Assembly: GCA_014885115.2 (NCBI GenBank)
Contig: WKLE02004306.1
Span: forward strand, 1-28,826
DNA: 28,826 nt
Source of the DNA: Asterionellopsis glacialis
Taxonomy: Eukaryota > Bacillariophyta > Plagiogrammaphyceae > Rhaphoneidales > Asterionellopsidaceae
Direction of reading: 5' to 3'
In this document: positions 19,584 through 28,826 of the stretch, piece after piece
Numbering within the stretch: the stretch's first letter is position 1
Layout: the number at the start of each line of letters is the position of its first letter
Position numbers and translations under genes: made by a program
The notes under the pieces: model-generated
What the model was told of the DNA's origin: nothing
Database searches by the model: none
Seen by the model: only the letters and a program-made list of their open reading frames with translations

Positions 19584-22158
19584 AGATAGTCACTATAGCA
19601 GTTCCCTCTCTGTTGAAGTGACACAACCTTGCTAGGTGTAGCATAGTTGGAGAAAAATTTATTAATGTTGAAAGGCAGGGCAAGCACTTTCTTCATGGTT
19701 GCAAGTTTCAGGAGCAAAAGGAAACTGTCATAATGCTGATAAGTTTGAGATTCTGTTTTGCACTATAACTTTACAAACTAGGCTACATCTAAAACTTGGA
19801 AAAGTGGATTCACTGTTTGCAAACAAATTGAATGGAGAGAAGTGCAAGAGCAAGCCAGACTGTTTCAACAAGGGTTGTATATCACCTACCAAAATTATTG
19901 AGTCCCAAGATGACTTTTTCTCTCACTTCAAAAAGCTTCATATAGAGATTAACATTACTGGCAATTGTGGGATTCTACATTCTACTCATCTAGGACTGTT
20001 CATGCACAAAACATGGCTAGCACAGATTTCATAATGGGGAGGCACACTGATTGAAATACTTTGTCTTTTAAGTTTAATACTTTTATGCTCATTTTGATTG
20101 ATTTGACCAATGTTTAGTCTGACCAACAAAATTATTGGGAGCTGTCTCCTAAGGAATTTCCCAGGAGGTTGAAATCTAGAGCTAATAAACTAATAAATTA
20201 AATCTATTTTTTTAAAGAGTATACAACAAGGGTGAAGAATGAATTGCTAAGAGTAAGGAAATAACAGTCCTCTCAGGATCACTCAGCTGTCTGGGGACCT
20301 TAAATGGCATGGTGCCAGTGAGCACCTTAAATTGATGATGAGGCACCTTGGGAGACAATTGGAAAATTTTAAATGTAAAACTTTATTGGGGCACCGATTC
20401 TTGGTTCAAAAGACTAATGGCTAACATTGATTGATGCTAAAATAATAAGAAATAGAAGAAAGGGGTAACATCCCCTTACATGGTGGAACTTGAAGGCTTG
20501 GATGTTTAGGTTTGCTGGATTTATGAAATTTTGTAATTTTGGGTTGTTGGGAGGGGTGGGATGAACATTCAACAATGATGTCAATGTAGTGTTTGATGTT
20601 TCAGAGCTACAGTTGGAGCCTCTGAGGGTGTTGGAAGAGTCTCGCCCTGTCCTTGGCCCCAGAGGTATTGAATTGAGAAAGTCATGATTGCTGGCACTGA
20701 TAAGTTAGAGTCCTGTAAAATAGAAATATTGGATTTGTGGGATTATTCTGTTACCAGCATGATTTTTCTTTGGATGCTTCTTGTTCATTGCTGTGGACAA
20801 TGGTATTGTGATCATCCCAGATCATGCCTAGCGCAAACGCCCAGAGGGCCTCAATAAAAATCTTGCCTGATATTTTCCTGAATAAGTTCTCTGGGTCAAG
20901 CTGTTGAAAGTACAGTGCTTGTGTGTGCTACCATGATTGGTCACTTACAAGCTTTTTTTTTTTTGGAAATTGCAAGTGTTTGACCTCTTAAACAACCCTG
21001 TATCTCAATCTTGGCAGTGGACTGTGGCAAGAATTATCTTATACTAATGAGATTTCAGTATTCTAAGTATGAATCAAATCAAGTATTTATTGTGTGTTTT
21101 TTGTTACATGTGTGTTTGTGCTGTAGTTGATACTGTATGATTGTGTTAAAGAAGGTCTGCTGAAAATTGGCTATAGTAACTATTCCTGGTATAAAAATAA
21201 ATCTGATGTTGAACCAGAATCTTATTCTGGTGCTGCTCCTGACCATCACTTCTACCAACCAGAAATGATTAAAAGTCTTACTTTAGTTATAAACATAGTT
21301 GATTCTTATGTGAAATGTACCATGAGGTGATTACTGGTATTGTACCATATATTTTTCATGTAAATTGAATTTTAGTCAAAACCACCAAATATATCCTTAC
21401 TCCAATTGCCTTACAGTACATTTCAGACAATTATGGAGCCAATGGGTAACATGAGAGGACGTTCCTAATCTGTTTTGGGCCCAGAAGGTAACATTTGGAT
21501 ATTCCTTTTTAGGAGGTTGGGATGCAAAACAACAAATTTGATGAAAAATAAAATCTATAATTTTGGTTAAAAAACGCAAATTTTTGGAAGAACACAATGG
21601 GAAGTGCACAAGCTGTGCACCATGACCCTAAGTAAATATCATGATGACATCATATTACTTTTAACTAAAATTCACTAAATTTTTTTTGGGAGGGACAAAA
21701 AGTTGGGCAAATCTATTCTAATTATTTAATATATGTAAGGGGCTGTGTCATGAACTCTCCAAAAACTGGAAAACCTGAAATTCTGTAGGCCTAATGTGGA
21801 TCTATTTTTCTTCAGCAGGGTCCATCAGAACCCGGCTGTATGCACTCCTGTGTCATGAACAAAACCAAAAACCTGAAATCCTGAAATCCTGCAATGAATG
21901 GTTTGTACTAAAAAAAGCTTTTGTCATTGTTGTTCCATTCCCCTGCTATTCTCAATGCCTCATAGAAACTACTGTACTCAACAACAAAGTATAACACCCT
22001 GTATCATTGCAAGATTTTGATTGATTGTTGGGTTTTGACTGCTTTCACTCTAGAAGCTATATCAGCACACATGAACAACCATCAGCAATTGCTGTGGTTG
22101 TTAATTGTTGTTTGTCATCATTGATCTTAAGGTTTGTTTTTTGTCATCATCAATTGTA
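19584..22158. other. Second CpG-poor tract, likely decayed mobile DNA
   Basis: Seven CpGs counted in about 2575 bases (20395, 20643, 20832, 20838, 21460, 21575, 21833), far below expectation for its composition and below the flanks. Several open frames of 60-110 codons have ordinary amino-acid mixes but no family I recognise, for example 19699-20034 on the plus strand. A protein-like remnant lies at 20751-20987 on the minus strand, and an element with inverted ends begins at 21742. The tract resembles an old, methylated and mutated transposon nest. Confidence 0.6.
20751..20987 (-). pseudogene. Decayed coding fragment, family unknown
   Basis: The minus strand reads EVKHLQFP, a Lys run, LVSDQSW, an in-frame TAG (20928-20930), then 58 further open codons. 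These include ALYFQQLDPENLFRKI and EALWAFALGMIWDDHN and end at TAA 20751-20753. The mix of hydrophobic and charged residues and the Trp-rich segment look like real protein. No ATG opens it, and sequence on both sides is full of stops. Probably part of a dead transposon or gene; I do not recognise the family. Confidence 0.4.
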
Positions 22159-22563
22159 CGGGTCATCGATTACAGTAATTGACAATCAAATATCTTAATG
22201 TTGTAAAAGGTTGATTGATGAGTGTGATGTGGTGCTGGATGTATTTGCATGTAAGGACTGGTCTTGTGAAACTTTTGTGTTGATGTTTTCTGTTGAACTC
22301 TCACATGATGTCTGTTGGAAGAAATGTTCTGCAGCATGACAAACAGAGCGATTTGATTGGATAAAAAAGGATAAAAAGCCTTACAGGTTTTCGTACAGGT
22401 TTTTGTTGCATGGATAGAAGGGGGGGGGGGTTCGGCCATGAGACCTGTTCCGACCAAAGGCTACAAAAAGCCTGCTGGGGGGTATCACCCTTTATTCCTT
22501 TATTCCACCCGTTTTTTTGTCGTGTTTTCAGGTTTTCAGTTTTTTTTTAGTTCATGACACAGC
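21742..22563. mobile_element. Non-autonomous DNA element with terminal inverted repeats
   Basis: GCTGTGTCATGAACT at 21742-21756 is exactly inverted at 22549-22563. The similarity extends inward: left AAAACTGGAAAACCTGAAA, right complement AAAACTGAAAACCTGAAAA. A third, direct copy of the terminus, CTGTGTCATGAAC followed by CCAAAAACCTGAAAT, starts at 21848. The inside has no transposase frame but includes duplicated TTTGTCATCAT words (about 22110 and 22141) and an 11-G run (22420-22430). I could not find a clear target-site duplication outside the ends. Most likely a MITE-like or internally deleted DNA transposon of about 820 bases. Confidence 0.6.
22420..22430 (+). repeat. Run of 11 G
   Basis: Homopolymer in an AT-rich setting, inside the inverted-repeat element. 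Length may be unstable or a sequencing artefact. Confidence 0.9.
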
Positions 22564-23838
22564 GCATAATAAAGTAGACAGGAAATTTCCGAAACTTAGA
22601 AAGATAGGTATCATCTATCAAACCTGTTTCACGGATCTGAAAGTACTGTAGTGCTCCAGTCTGTATACAGTATTTTGAAATAGACAAACGAGAAAGGATT
22701 TTTAAGATGTATTATTATATCCTCCGTAAGTTCTGTAGAGGACCTACCTTTTTCATTGCTCTGCAATTTGCCGTTCGTGTGCACCCGCCTGTAAAGAAAT
22801 CTACCAGTTATTATTAAAATACGATTCATTATTACTAGTCTACTTTCATCTTTTAGATGGAAATACAGTGATTAATTCCGTCTCGCTCTGGGACCCATAT
22901 ATAGACTAAAGACGTTAGTTATCTGAAGAGATTTATTAATAAGAAAGAACTTCCGGAAAGAGATGCTGTACGAGTACACTACCAAGTAATGTTCCGGTGC
23001 GTTCATTGGAACTTATGTATCTGTATACTGTATAACGTTTATTTGAAAATATCATTTCTACAAGAAAAAAAAAACGTTTTGTACAGCAGCAGAACTATGA
23101 AGCATTTTTTATTGATATCAAAAGCTTCTTCGAGGCAAAACCCCATAGAGAGTTTATCTTAACGTGGACTACACCAGGCAGTGTACCAGGTATCTCCTGT
23201 ACAGGTACAATTTAAATAAGAAAATAACTTTACTAACTAACTGTGTACTAAACCTTAACCTGTACTGTACCAGGTAATTTGTAGCAGTACCTGGTACTTC
23301 TTATTCGTTTCCGATAGCATTGCGGATATTCATGGCGTTGGCATGCAATGTTCTTTAAGTCAACTAACCTGATAATAGTTCGACTAGTCAATATAAATGA
23401 ATGACTTAAATATGATATATCGATAAGAAGGTGCTAGCTTGGGCTCCATATTACTGTATTTGGTATTATGATTATATGTGATCCGAGAGTCCCGCCCTGA
23501 CTGTACTGTACTTGTAGTCTTACATCAATTTTACCGAACAGTCTGACCTGTAATAATTGTACAATACTTATGGGGGGAAAACCCTCTTGAAAAATAATTA
23601 CACAGTGTTCAATTTCGTACTGTATTTAGCGCTGCATGAACAGTTTTACAGGTAAATACTTCTATCTACCATTATGATCTAGATGAGAGTGCCCTCCTCT
23701 GAGTATTCATCTCTCTAGAGAGTAGCTAGTAGTCCTAAACTCAAATCGCCCAAAAACCACAAAATTCATTCACGTCTTTTCAGAGGACAAACAAGAGGCG
23801 ACAAGAGAACATTGGGTCATCAGACAATTCAAAAACAC
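22564..23838. promoter_or_regulatory. Upstream region of the first HA-repeat gene
   Basis: 1.3 kb with normal CpG and no convincing frame. It is rich in GTAC palindromes: GTACCAGGTA at about 23183 and 23269, and GTACCTGGTAC at 23287. About 120 bases before the start codon lie CTCTCTAGAGAG (23711-23722) and GTAGTCCTA (near 23727), words shared with other upstream regions here. Promoter and leader presumably lie in the last few hundred bases. Confidence 0.45.
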
Positions 23839-25131
23839 ATGGAAAGCATGAACGGTGATTCACAACAAAGTAGTATTCCCACTCCTTCTTCGAGTGAATC
23901 CATTCACCCTGAAGAAAATTGGGACAACTTTTTCAAGAAGCTCGTAGCATACAAACAAAAACACGGACACTGCATCATTCCGCAATCATACGAAGAAGAC
24001 CCAGACCTCGCACAGTGGGTCTTTGAGCAACGAGCCAAGGGACAAGATAAACTTGACAAGGAAAAAGTTGAAAAACTCACTTCAATCTCTCTCGAATGGT
24101 ACCCGCCTGAGTCGAATGATCAGGACAAATGGCACTCTATGCTGAACAGTTTGCTGGCGTACAAAGAGAAGTATGGTGACTGTTTGGTGCCTCAGCGATA
24201 TTCAGATGATCCTAAGCTTGGGAGGTGGGTGAACAAACAGCGAGAGAACAAGGATCGTCTACTGCCTGAGAGACGGAAACTCCTGGATGATATTGACTTT
24301 ACTTGGAAGGTGGTACAACGGGAACCTTGGGATAATATGTACCAACGACTGATTGAATACAAACGTAAGCATGGTGATTGTTTGGTTCCTCAACGGTATA
24401 AGAAGGACCCCCGACTGGGAGGCTGGGTACGAGAGCAACGTAAACGTAAAAGTCTCATGCCAGCAGATCGTAAGCGACGACTGGACACGATCGACTTTAC
24501 TTGGAAAGCGAAACAAGATAAAACTGACCTAGGCGAAGCATCGGAAGAGAATGACACAACTGGAAAGACTGCAAATCGAAATGCGACTTCCAAGCCTCCA
24601 GATGCACAAGCTGCGACTTCTCGTAATACTTCTAATAGTGGTAATGGTAGACTAGAAATTGGCGCTCTGCAGGGTCAACAGTACCAAGTAGCAGTTGCTG
24701 CACCCCCTTCTCCTTATATGCCTCAGAGCCTCGTGAATACCATTGGCCCCGTAGTGCCAACAGTAAATCTACTTACAACGATAGTGAATCCTGTTTTACA
24801 TGCTCAAAGTGCTCTGGCACAGCTTAATGGGATCATTGCAAGTCAACAGGGACAGTCTGAACAACAAGCTACTCAGCTTGCTTTGTTACAAAGACAAATA
24901 CTGCAGACCAGAGGTCATGTTTTACTTAATGGGGGAACTCCTCCTCTTTTAGCACATCTTTTTCAACAACAATTCAATGTTCGCTCTGCTTCTGACCCTT
25001 CTGGAGGAGGTGAAGTACGGAGTATATCAACGGGTGGGATCTCTCAAAGTAAGAGCACCCTCCGGGCAACACAGAATTCATCAAATACAAATGTTGGGGC
25101 AAACAAGGCACCTCCTCCTCAAACAACGTAA
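23839..25131 (+). CDS. Helicase-associated (HA) domain repeat protein
   Basis: A 430-residue protein with three helicase-associated domains at about 27-88, 97-156 and 163-222. Each has the pattern W-x-x-hydrophobic...YK-x-KxGxC-hydrophobic-P, then D-P-x-L-x-x-W-V-x-x-Q-R, for example EYKRKHGDCLVPQRY and LGGWVREQRKRK. HA domains are three-helix folds thought to bind nucleic acid; in diatoms they often occur without any helicase, as here. Residues 225-430 are low-complexity, rich in Ser, Thr, Gln and Pro, as in regulatory proteins. No signal peptide; repeats 2 and 3 end in basic stretches, so a nuclear location is plausible. The frame opens earlier at a TTG (23812); the ATG at 23839 is preferred. 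A paralogue begins 3.4 kb downstream on the same strand. The precise role is unknown. Confidence 0.88.
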   Translation: MESMNGDSQQSSIPTPSSSESIHPEENWDNFFKKLVAYKQKHGHCIIPQSYEEDPDLAQWVFEQRAKGQDKLDKEKVEKLTSISLEWYPPESNDQDKWHSMLNSLLAYKEKYGDCLVPQRYSDDPKLGRWVNKQRENKDRLLPERRKLLDDIDFTWKVVQREPWDNMYQRLIEYKRKHGDCLVPQRYKKDPRLGGWVREQRKRKSLMPADRKRRLDTIDFTWKAKQDKTDLGEASEENDTTGKTANRNATSKPPDAQAATSRNTSNSGNGRLEIGALQGQQYQVAVAAPPSPYMPQSLVNTIGPVVPTVNLLTTIVNPVLHAQSALAQLNGIIASQQGQSEQQATQLALLQRQILQTRGHVLLNGGTPPLLAHLFQQQFNVRSASDPSGGGEVRSISTGGISQSKSTLRATQNSSNTNVGANKAPPPQTT

Positions 25132-25556
25132 ATAAGAACTTCGATGGAACAGGACAGCACCAACCAAGAAATAACATTGATTCTACTTTATTACTTTTGA
25201 TGTATTATGCTATCTTTCAAAGCTAGCACATTAGAATCGAGTTTTACTATGATGCGCCGTGTGATCTTTCTTACAGTAGTTAATTCCATTTGACCTTGTT
25301 CTAATCCTGTATTCCTAAAGAATTCATTGTATTATCAACAAGATAAACATTTCAAGAATATAACGATGTTGCTTTCTAGGATTCTGGAGTTATGTATGAA
25401 GTTTGGAATTTACGCATATATCATTCTGGGAACGAATGCATAAAAGTGACGCGCAGGCGCAATCATTGGATCGGTAGCACGTTAATTAGTGTCAGCATCT
25501 ACTCACACAAATGTTGTATGCGTCATAATCTGTGTGTTGTCTGCATCCTTGTTTCA
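25132..25556. other. 3' flank of the first HA-repeat gene
   Basis: Noncoding, no repeats seen. It lies between the HA stop codon and the end of the minus-strand broken coding region, so it probably holds both 3' ends. Confidence 0.4.
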
Positions 25557-26780
25557 TCATTTCGATAGAAAACATGGTGTTGGTAATCGGTACCAGCTAT
25601 CATTGGTATGAAGAAAGAGGTAGAGTGTGTTCTGCTCATCGTTTTGTAATACCAACTTTTCGTGAGAGCGCTTGCGAGATGGTGCAGTGACCGTGTCAAT
25701 GAAGGTTGACACCGAATTGTGGTTGCTGTTATCATTGTCATGAGTTCAAAAAGGCAATTCTTTTTGTGGTGTGCATCTGCAATCGCAGGTAACAGAAGAG
25801 TCATATGCAAGGGGCGCGTTTCTGCGCTTATATTTTTATCAAAGTGCGAGTCAAATATGTTAGAAGAGAGCAGGTACTGTTGGTGTTAAACAAACTTTGC
25901 AATGTCAAATGTTCTTGTGATCCAGCATCTAAGGTGACACGTACACCATCGCACTTAAGAGTCGAAGAGCCTAACAAAATGGTGGTCACATGAATGGAGC
26001 TATTGTGTTGATTATCAGCATCTTCAGCTTCATCGGTTGATGCCGGATAGAGTGGTGTCTGTGAGCTGCCTTTGGATACCCCTGTTTTACGTGTTGGTGT
26101 GGTATCACCATAGGGATTAGCATTAAATTGTAAGTCCTTTTTACAACAAGTGAAGGTGAAGAGGAGGGCTTCAGTAATTTGTTGTTTTTCGTCACCACTT
26201 CGCTGATATTGGGTATGAGCTTAGTTGTTAGTTTGAAAGCATACAATCTTTTGTTAGTTTCTGCTTGCAATACAGCTTGACAATCCTTTGCAGAAAAAGC
26301 CATTTACCTGTTGCACGATAAAAATACCTGTATTATGTTACTTTGAGGCTTTTGCCGCATGTTTGGTGTCTTGCTTACCCAACAAATCCTCTTTATGCTA
26401 GGTTCAATCTACTTTTTACTTTGTTTGACAAAAGCTGACACAAACAATATCATGATAAAATATATCAATGGTTCGTTAATGAAAGTGCTGTTTGTTTCTG
26501 ACTAGTCCTGGCCAATCTAGTTTTTTGATTTCTTCAATACACGACGGCATGAAGTTTGTAGTGCACGAATTCACTATTACTTTGATGTAGAATGGCAAGA
26601 ATGTTGATACATCAGAAGATTGCTACGCATGCTGAGGACACTCTGCCTTTTGATTCTGTTTTGATGCATACCAACATGAAAAGTATCGCACAAAAATAGT
26701 ACATCTTCATCTAGAGTATGGCATATTAAGGCTTTCTGCGCCGAAGCACAACGATGCAACCGTTTCTGTTCAGAAATTAA
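25557..26780 (-). pseudogene. Broken or intron-split coding region, product unknown
   Basis: A chain of protein-like minus-strand frames lies end to end in shifting phases. In transcript order they are 26577-26780 (HTLDEDVLFLCDTFHVG), 26476-26622 (MPSCIEEIKKLDWPGLVRN), 26338-26397 (HKEDLLGKQDTKHAAKASK, then stop), 25828-26220 (130 open codons without Met, including SGDEKQQITEALLFTF, DLQFNANPYGDTTPTRKTG and STDEAEDADNQHNSS) and 25557-25745 (SRKRSHEKLVLQNDEQNTLY). Some breaks have usable splice signals: a donor CAG|GTAAAT, branch-like CTAAC and acceptor CTAAG give an 88-base intron before the 25828-26220 block. Others do not, so a decayed gene is as likely as a multi-intron one. No family recognised. 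Small frames beginning with Met at 25986-26303 and 25523-25810 overlap it and are probably off-frame. Confidence 0.35.
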
Positions 26781-28544
26781 TCATTTATTGTCGCTTTCTA
26801 TTTTATGCCATGGTTGCCTATTTCTGAGGCAGGCCATGATCTAGAGTTCTTGCACGAAGAAGAATGATCTGACTATTAATTTGCTTTGTCGTTACTGGGG
26901 AGAGCTGCGAAAATGTTTCGGAATCGACCCGTGTGTGCTGGTTGAAGAGCAAAATGAGACGTGAAACAAAGTTCGATTTGTATGATTGACGAGAGGTTCG
27001 TACAAGTAATCAAAACCCCATCACTATCGGAAGCGGGTGGGAAGGGGCGGGAGGAACTTTTTTGAAAACGAATTTTGATTTTGATTTTTAGTTGTTGATA
27101 TTTCGTGCATCATTCTGACACAACCGTAGGACGGCATGCTCGGATTCGTTTCTGGTGTACAGTCCTGGGGATTTGCCATCGATACTGGTAGTAAGAAAAA
27201 CTGTTTATTCTTTCTAAAATTAGACCTACTCTAAATTTTACTTTCAAACTTACTGACTTTACAGAGTGTATGATTGTCCTTATTTTAAAAAAATGATAAT
27301 GAGACTCGCTGACGGGAACACATTATTTTTAAATAAGTTACCAGTTCGGGACTAGAATATGTAACCGGTAAATAGACGTTAACAAATATTCAAATTTTGC
27401 TACAGAAAACGTTTTTTAATGATGAAATGTTTTTACCGTGATCTACTTCCCCCACAAGAGCGAGCACAAATCATTAGGGTTTACACCTCATGTAACAACC
27501 CTCTTCGCGTACGTTTTTGAAAAGCTTTCCGATCCGAGCGCAAATGCCTTCTCCAATCCGCATAGTGATTGTATTTGAAAGATGACGTAATTCATCTATT
27601 TAACACAAATCAATTGCTCACTAAATTCAAGATGTCGAGGATTTAGGAAAAACTAAAAAACGGTGATCAAGCTCCTAGCCAATTGGATTTCATTTTTTTA
27701 TGAGACAACATATTTGAAGATTATATATACCGTACGCACATTGGACTGCAGTGAGTGAGTGTAGTATGCATTAGAAGTAGTCCTACTTTCTAAAAACTTT
27801 GATTCAACCAAGAGCGATGTAGAAGTTTAATGTAAAGAAAAAAAATTCAGTAGCATGACGTACTATGCTGTACTGGTCCGTCCGAGATGTAGAGATGGCT
27901 CTTAGGTCCTACTTACTGTGTCTGTACTACAATTCTCTTGTCTCGATTCTTGATAATGGTACAGGTACTACGTGTGTCTACTGGAACTACCGTGAATTCG
28001 AAAACCTGCTTGTTCAGATCCTGTAGGACTACCTGTCTGGGACTAATTAAAGTTGCAGTATAGAACGTGTTTTCGAAGTAAAGAACCGGTAAAATGTGAT
28101 GGATGGTATGAATTTGACGTACAGATCTACGTTGAGGGAGACAAATTTGCTCTGGTGTTTTGCGAAGCCTTTATTCTAGAGTCGTAGTAGGTACATACCA
28201 ACTGACAACTGAAGGTAGAGCTTACCCAGGTAGGACCTACCGGTACTAGGAGTAGTATTGAAAATACCTGTAGTCCTTGGGATCCATGCATAGAGGAGGT
28301 ACCTGATTCCCAGCACCCAAAACAAGAGGTAATATGGCGGGACATCATGTACCTGATGGTAAGAGCAAAAAGCTAACAAAAAGAGGAGAAAACTCCAACA
28401 CAGTGTCGCTCTCCTTTGCCCATGACAACAAGCAACCACGGAGACGAATTCTGCCAGGGCCGTTTGCCAAACAACAACAACAAAACCATAGGTATATCCA
28501 ATATAGAATCGTAATTTACATGAAAAAAATTTGGACACGACAGA
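26781..28544. promoter_or_regulatory. Upstream region of the second HA-repeat gene
   Basis: About 1.8 kb with no supported gene. It contains a G-quadruplex-type motif at 27035-27054, GTAGTCCTAC (27777-27786), GTAGGACTAC (28023-28032) and several GTAC words such as GGTACAGGTACTACG near 27959 and GGTACCTG near 28300. A 78-codon frame starting ATGGCGGGACATC at 28334 ends before the HA gene in another phase and has no recognisable content. The part near 26800-27000 has two long open minus-strand frames that may belong to the 5' end of the broken coding region. Confidence 0.4.
27035..27054 (+). other. G-quadruplex-type motif
   Basis: Four G tracts of 3, 3, 4 and 3 with loops of 1, 2 and 1 bases, in AT-rich surroundings. 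It fits the canonical four-tract pattern with short loops, which favours a stable fold. It lies about 255 bases upstream of the first block of the minus-strand coding region. Confidence 0.6.
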
Positions 28545-28826
28545 ATGTCATCCAATTCAACGGATTCTGATATCAACGAGACACTAAAAAGTTCAGAGAA
28601 AAAAGAGAACCAAATCGGGGACATCTCTAGTGAAGAAATTGGGGATAACCGTACTTCTTACGAAAATCAAAACTCAAAGATTAATGACAATGCTTCACAA
28701 CAAAGCAGTGATCCCATTTCTTCTTCGTGCGAATCCTTCCGACTGGACGAAAATTGGGACATCTTTTATGATAAGCTCGTAGCATACAAACAAAAACACG
28801 GACACTGCATCATTCCCCAATCATAC
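28545..28826 (+). CDS. Second HA-repeat protein, 3' truncated by the window end
   Basis: 94 codons are visible from ATG 28545 to the last base. A polar N-terminus rich in Ser, Asn and Glu leads into ASQQSSDPISSSCES and then ENWDIFYDKLVAYKQKHG, the start of an HA domain at about residue 69. It aligns with residues 6-50 of the HA gene at 23839, with about 48 extra residues in front. A 44-base block (28773-28816) is identical to 23938-23981, including third codon positions, which points to recent duplication or gene conversion. The gene must continue past the window. An upstream exon cannot be excluded. Confidence 0.82.
   Translation, partial: MSSNSTDSDINETLKSSEKKENQIGDISSEEIGDNRTSYENQNSKINDNASQQSSDPISSSCESFRLDENWDIFYDKLVAYKQKHGHCIIPQSY

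Noticed and set aside
23812..23838. Nine-residue extension of the first HA protein
   Set aside because: It starts at TTG; the ATG at 23839 is the first standard start and leaves all HA domains intact.
28334..28570. 78-codon plus-strand frame starting ATGGCGGGACATC, as a possible first exon of the second HA gene
   Set aside because: Out of phase with the HA frame, and no convincing splice pair joins them, although a GTAAGA donor-like site lies just after its start.

Overview
The window looks like nuclear DNA of a diatom or a close photosynthetic stramenopile. Three adjacent proteins carry the layered import signal of secondary plastids: an ER signal peptide ending just before an aromatic residue (ASA|FQ, TEA|F, LG|F), and in two of them a second twin-arginine signal for the thylakoid lumen. 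Introns are few and have GT-AG ends. The right side carries helicase-associated (HA) repeat proteins of the kind abundant in diatoms. Base composition is AT-rich.

Layout from left to right. A minus-strand Gfo/Idh/MocA-type oxidoreductase with a signal peptide and a membrane anchor (348-1763) is divergent from a five-span, heavily N-glycosylated membrane protein (3506-5650). A gene-free tract of about 4.5 kb follows (5841-10307), in which I count only three CpG dinucleotides. Next comes a small spliced gene for ribosomal protein L29 (11041-11536, minus). Then a head-to-head pair: a predicted thylakoid-lumen protein resembling DUF6816 (12228-13373, minus) and an insulysin-type M16 metalloprotease that also has a lumen-type signal (13953-17571, one intron). 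A plastid-targeted fasciclin-domain protein (18668-19387) follows. A second CpG-poor tract (19584-22158) holds a decayed coding fragment and overlaps an element with inverted termini (21742-22563). The right end has an HA-repeat protein (23839-25131), a stretch of broken or intron-split coding sequence on the minus strand (about 25557-26780), and the start of a second HA-repeat gene (28545 to the window end) sharing a 44-base identical block with the first.

How the parts relate. The genes from 12.2 to 19.4 kb form a plastid-directed neighbourhood, and two of their products should meet in the thylakoid lumen. The two CpG deserts sit between CpG-normal genes with fairly sharp edges, which suggests long-term CpG methylation of silent DNA. 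The HA genes look like a local duplication. The strongest leads are the large CpG desert, the lumen-directed M16 protease, the hairpin cluster at 18074-18225 and the hidden minus-strand coding region at 25.6-26.8 kb. All family calls rest on reading motifs by eye; no database was searched.
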